Source: Nemertoderma westbladi (Eukaryota; Xenacoelomorpha; Nemertodermatida; Nemertodermatidae). From it: a stretch of 64,000 nt of DNA. Position 1 is the stretch's first letter; every line of letters begins with the position of its first letter. Below the pieces are notes generated by a model, which was not told where the DNA came from, made no database searches, and saw nothing but the letters and a program-made list of their open reading frames with translations. Where the stretch lies: positions 1-64,000 of the forward strand of contig JAUCBJ010008281.1 in the NCBI GenBank assembly GCA_032718475.1. Direction: 5' to 3'. Below, one piece after another: positions 59,813-64,000 of this stretch. The translations under genes were made by a program, and so were the position numbers.

Positions 59813-61433
59813 TAACATATGGAGTGGGCGTGTGGCTATATCATTTTATATTTGTTTTTATTTTATATTTATGTATGTATTATTATGTAATTTTATTATA
59901 ATCGTTTTCTTTAATTTTATTTAGTAGAATGTTATTTTAGAATATTTAGTAAATTAGTGCAATATATTAGTGTTTATTACGTATTTAATTACTTACAATA
60001 TATTTAGTGCGACGGCAAGAAATAATTATTTTTCTCTTTCCTTACTGTCCGTATTATATTATAAATGCGAGACTATAGTAAGATGACATGTCAGTACTTC
60101 TTAAAGTACAATAAAGCCACTACTATATTTAAGTATTATTGGTAGGCAGAGTATTAGGAATGCAAAGTTCAGATCCTTGTGTCTCGGCTAAACCAAGCTC
60201 TGGGTAGACCTTGGAAACGACTTGCCTCTTCACACTGACATTGCTTCGTGCGATATTGCTCTTCTACCTTATAACAAATAATACATATAGTAGCGTGATG
60301 TCCCTTTAACAGTAGCGTAATTCGCAAATAAATCTGTTAAACTTTTTGACCATCTGTAATTCTAGTCGATTAAGATATCGTGGCACCCACCGATATACTT
60401 GAAAGACAAATTCTAGAATCGGTGGTTAACGTCCCCAGACAAGTTCTGGAATAAATCGGTGCCCATCCTAAATATTAATTTAATATTTATTAAAATCTGT
60501 AAAATTCAGATCCGTTAACAATTCTAGTCGATTAAGATATCGTAGCCCTTACCGATACTCTTAAAAGACAAATTTCATAGAATTAAGGATCCTATGTCCC
60601 CAGACCTGCTCTGGAATCAAATTGTGTCAATTTTAACATCAAATAATAAAATTTACGGGAATAAATTAAATTCATATTCAAATGAATTTCATAAATTGTC
60701 ATTTTGTGCAATTTATAACATTCCCAAAATTCCAGTAATTAATAGATCATGGGAGCGGAGATTCATATTGAGTGTACTAGAGTGCGAGAATCTCCAATAT
60801 ATAGTCAATAACCGATAAATTTTATAAAATCATGCATAAAGAGGATATTGACAATTAAAGAATTACTATTAAATAACATCCCAGATCTGTATGCATGAGA
60901 ATTACCCTAATTCTACCGCTAGTTTTCCATAATGTCACCATGGCAACACCCACGCTAGAATTAGAAGCAAGTTAAAGGAACAATAAAAGGCTTGCCCCAT
61001 TGCGTAGCATAAGAGTATATATAGCGCACTATTAGTATCCAAGGATACATAGTAATAACGTGACATTCTGGAAGACACTGACTAACGGACAAATGGCATG
61101 CATGTGTGCAGTAAGCAATGATTGTATGGAATTTGTGCGTTTATAGGTGAATGTTACTACTAAAGTGTGTTTACAGTAGCTAATCGCAATTGTAAAATAG
61201 CCCTAACTCTACCGAGATAACCTCAAGTGGATTCAAGCCTTTGGGACGGACAGTGGTGGGACTTGTGCCGGTTATCGTTGTCGTGCTGTTGCTACATGTT
61301 GGCGTAAACACTGCGACAGCGGTACATCGGCGCTGAGAAACCCACTGTCCGGGGGCAAAAGCCTAGTAGGCAGCGACGCCCGCTTGCCTAAAATATTAAC
61401 TTATATTGATATTAATAAACTCAGATAGCAGAT
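59813..61433 (+). other. Noncoding stretch in right BEL element, possible internal promoter
   Basis: I see no supported gene. A partial tandem duplication is present: CTAGTCGATTAAGATATCG occurs at about 60363 and 60530, with similar downstream sequence including GTCCCCAGAC. A TATA-like GTATATATAG lies at 61015-61024, about 410 bp before the first ATG of the extra ORF, and could be an internal promoter. A 74-codon frame at 60594-60818 has no recognisable features. Confidence 0.45.
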
Positions 61434-62881
61434 ATGACGGAATTGATAGAAGATGACCTTGGTATTAGAGAGTGATATACTCTACCTTTACAAGCGTTTG
61501 TGGATAGCTTGATACGCGGTGAAGCCGATCCGACTATTACGGAGGACGATGGTCGTTATATCGAACCGCCGATGTCCCAAGAGCAACTTACGCGTGAATT
61601 GGACTATTGAAAATTAACCGCTCGCTATACGCATCGTAATGGTACGTATATGGACTTCTTAACTACCGGCCATCCTATCGATTTACATGATACGGACGAT
61701 GTAGACACCGAAAGGGAAATGGTTCTATTTAAATATCATACCCAGCGGCGTCGTAACGATAAACCGATACCGATAACGAAAATTCTATTCGTAACAGACT
61801 GGGAAGACGAACCAATATGTCTAGAATCTGAGGAGATTCAGCCTATCGCGCTCGGAACAGCGACAACGATTACATCCTAGAATGGTATCAAAGTCCACAG
61901 TGTCTCACTGCGTACGATTATCGCCATGCCAACTATGTTTCTCGGCAACGTTGTCGGTTATGCGCATCGAGAGACCATGTTACGCCCATGGACACAAACG
62001 TCCGCTGTTCCTATTTCCACGAACAACCGGCGATGGAAATTTATTGCGCGTATTGCAGATTTAATAATTTGCACATTTTTGCGGTTTGCCCTCAATTTAT
62101 GACTCAATGTCACCATTGTCAACTAAAGGGACATGCCAGTTTCGATTGCCCTTTTAATCACGATTTGGAAAGCGTAGATGAAATGATCACACTACGTTAC
62201 ATCAGAGCTTGGGAAGCGAACACTGATTTATATTGTGATTCGCGCCATCGCTATTATCCCGGACGCGCTTACGAAGGAGTTTATGCGTTACATCCTTATC
62301 TATTCGCTTCGGTTGAACAGAAATCACGCATATCAAGTTACGAGCTACTGAAGCGCGTCGGAGAATGTATTTCAACCAAATTCGTACGCAAATTTCTCAG
62401 GAGTGTTAATCCTAGCGACCTTCATTCCTATAACTTAATCAATCATATCCGTCAGGATCCGGACTATGGAGAATTGTTTGTTAACTCACACCCTGAGTTA
62501 CAGGAAGTATATCGACGGCCTTACGAATACCGAGCCCGCGAACGCGAGTTGGAAAGAACCATTAAACCAAGGAAGTTTCTAACTGCCTATGGTCCACCCA
62601 CGGCCCTCGTTCAGACCACTCGTAAAGGACCCGTAAGAGCGGCTGTCTTGAAACGAGCTCTCAAAGCCGTTAGACCCCTCTCCCCGGACGTTGATGTCAA
62701 TCAACCCGGTACTTCGACCGGCGGATATACCGATCGCAATCCCATACCTTCTGATGCAATCATATTGCACCCTTCACCCAGGAGTTATAGCCCTCCTCGT
62801 AAAGTGGCTCGCCCCAAAGAGAAAAGGACTCTTGCTAGCTTTAAAAAACTGCGTAAACGCCGTCCGCGCAAGAAAGACTAA
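61434..62881 (+). pseudogene. Decayed extra ORF with CCHC zinc knuckle, between pol remnant and 3' LTR
   Basis: The largest intact piece is 61988-62881 (297 codons from its first ATG). Its residues 41-54 are a perfect C-x2-C-x4-H-x4-C knuckle (CHHCQLKGHASFDC), preceded by another C-x2-C pair (CAYC). Its C-terminus is strongly basic (KKLRKRRPRKKD), suiting nucleic-acid binding or nuclear targeting. The frame is open upstream of this ATG to about 61832, adding a further C-x2-C (CRLC). Another frame from the ATG at 61434 carries an acidic N-terminal part with TGA stops at 61473-61475 and 61608-61610 and ends at 61880. I infer one ancestral protein of about 480 residues, broken by two stops and a frameshift. 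It has no envelope-like signal peptide or membrane segment. I do not recognise the family. Confidence 0.6.
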
Positions 62882-62950
62882 CTGTTTAGAGTATTTTTAT
62901 ATTTTAGAAACTGTGATTTTGTATATTTTATAGACTTAAATCCCATTTTC

Positions 62951-62959
62951 TGGGAGCGG
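62951..62959 (+). promoter_or_regulatory. Polypurine-like tract before the 3' LTR
   Basis: GGGAGCGG ends directly at the first base of the 3' LTR, where plus-strand priming would occur in an LTR element. It contains one pyrimidine. Confidence 0.5.
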
Positions 62960-64000
62960 TGTAAAAGCTTTTGTGGGATAACTGATACGTTTGCCTTTGC
63001 TGGCCAGTTCCCCCCCAGTCGCTAGAATACTCTCAAAGGGATTTATAACTAAAATAGTGCAAGCTACCAGCTTATTGGCTGATGTGCTGTACGGAGATAT
63101 CTGGGCTCAGTTTAATCGGCCAACTAGCTTAGAGAGGTTGCCTTAGCCTTGCTGTTCGTGTCGGCCAATAGAATTTGCGTAGGCGTTGATTTCGACCTAT
63201 CCCAGCGCTACTGAACTGAATTTCCTATCTCTATGCTCATCCTCTGTGTTGAACGGGGCTTCGTGGAATAAGAGTTTTTGGTATACTCGTATAGTGGTAG
63301 TAGTCATATGATTTTATATGATTCTGTTGTTGTGTTCCCATTTTCGCCATAACACCGGCTTTTTGGGAAGAACTCTAGTAAAACTGCTTAAATTATCGAA
63401 AGTATAAACTGTTACCGACTCCGAACCAATCGAATCGATCACTAACGCATCTTAACATACTCACTTAATTTAACTGCATTAATCATATTGTTTGTACTGT
63501 TATTTTACCGTCAGTTATTAATTGTACCTATTTGTTGATGGAAATATTGCTCTTTGGATAATACGGATAAATCACCCAAAATTCCCAATTTTCTTGATAC
63601 ACTACAGGTTAGAGAGACCGGCTATACATAACAATTTCGATTTATATTAATGTGGTGTGTATTAAATCTAATGTTATTTAGCAGACCCTACATGAGTCAA
63701 TTACTGCTCTCTTTATGTGTGATCAAATATACTGACTGTCGGCAGAATAGTGTGTATGATCGTGATTGGTAACAAAGTATTTCCTAAAGAATACGCTTTA
63801 TACTTTAATCATAAGCGGTATCGTTGCGTTTTAGTATAAGTCTTAGTTCTGTTTAAATAGATAGAGCGCCGCGTCCTAAAGGAACTGTTAATATTTCCCG
63901 AAAGCCAATAATATCTGTCAGAGATTAATTATTAACGATCTATCGAATAGTACAGTAAGTTTACGCTGCAACCTTACACTGCAATAATAAAATTTAAGCA
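62960..64000 (+). repeat. 3' LTR of right BEL element, partial
   Basis: This starts TGTAAAAGCTTTTGTGGG and matches 51832-52871 with scattered substitutions and small indels. It is cut by the window edge, so the far flank and the target-site duplication are not visible. Confidence 0.9.

Larger units (their letters stand above)
51832..64000 (+). mobile_element. BEL/Pao LTR retrotransposon (right copy), internally deleted
   Basis: The 5' LTR starts at 51832 (TGTAAAAGCTTTTGTGGG) and the 3' LTR starts at 62960 with the same sequence, 11,128 bp apart. The 3' LTR runs off the window. The order is 5' LTR and leader, Gag-protease ORF with remnant pol (55661-59812), a 1.6-kb noncoding stretch, a decayed extra ORF (61434-62881), a polypurine-like tract and the 3' LTR. 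RT, most of RNase H and the integrase core are missing, so it cannot move on its own. The LTR copies differ at roughly twenty positions over about 1,040 bp by eye, so the insertion is not brand new. Confidence 0.92.

Noticed and set aside
60594-60818. A 74-codon frame in the right BEL element
   Set aside because: It is AT-rich and has no recognisable domain. Part of it lies in a duplicated noncoding stretch, so there is no support beyond length.
62951-64000. Env-like gene in the right BEL element
   Set aside because: The extra ORF before the 3' LTR has no signal peptide or membrane segment, and its features fit a nucleic-acid-binding protein.

Overview
The window is invertebrate animal nuclear DNA. 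It has spliced genes with GT-AG introns, BEL/Pao LTR retrotransposons, a LINE, a tRNA-derived SINE, a TTAA-specific DNA transposon and a MITE. There are no bacterial operons or RNA genes. I cannot name the species or phylum.

The centre (16637-51713, + strand) is one stretch of a giant gene built from calcium-binding EGF-like (cbEGF) modules. I count 137 exons, nearly all 123 bp. Each encodes one 41-residue six-cysteine module in symmetric phase 1-1, separated by near-identical introns mostly of about 110-120 bp. Together they would encode about 5,600 residues, with neither the start nor the end of the gene in view. The array grew by multi-exon block duplications. A three-exon cassette with a SINE-bearing intron recurs four times, plus a fifth copy cut off at 51831.

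Two BEL/Pao elements flank the array in inverted orientation. The left one (minus strand, 5' end at 12976, running off the left edge) has Gag, protease and an apparently uninterrupted RT-RNase H-integrase frame, but carries a nonsense codon and a frameshift. The right one (plus strand, from 51832 off the right edge) has an intact 1383-residue Gag-protease ORF in which two in-frame deletions removed RT, most of RNase H and the integrase core. It also carries a decayed extra ORF with a CCHC zinc knuckle just before its 3' LTR. Its 5' LTR sits inside an intron of the EGF gene.

Nested insertions give a relative history. A LINE inserted into an EGF intron just upstream of 16552. A TTAA-flanked piggyBac-like composite (13168-15753) then split the LINE, and the left BEL element cut into it at 12976. 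Later, a copy of the LINE/EGF junction was pasted into the left BEL 5' region (8161-10310), ending in a perfect 119-bp foldback. A 558-bp MITE inserted into the right BEL 5' region, and the left copy shows the empty site.
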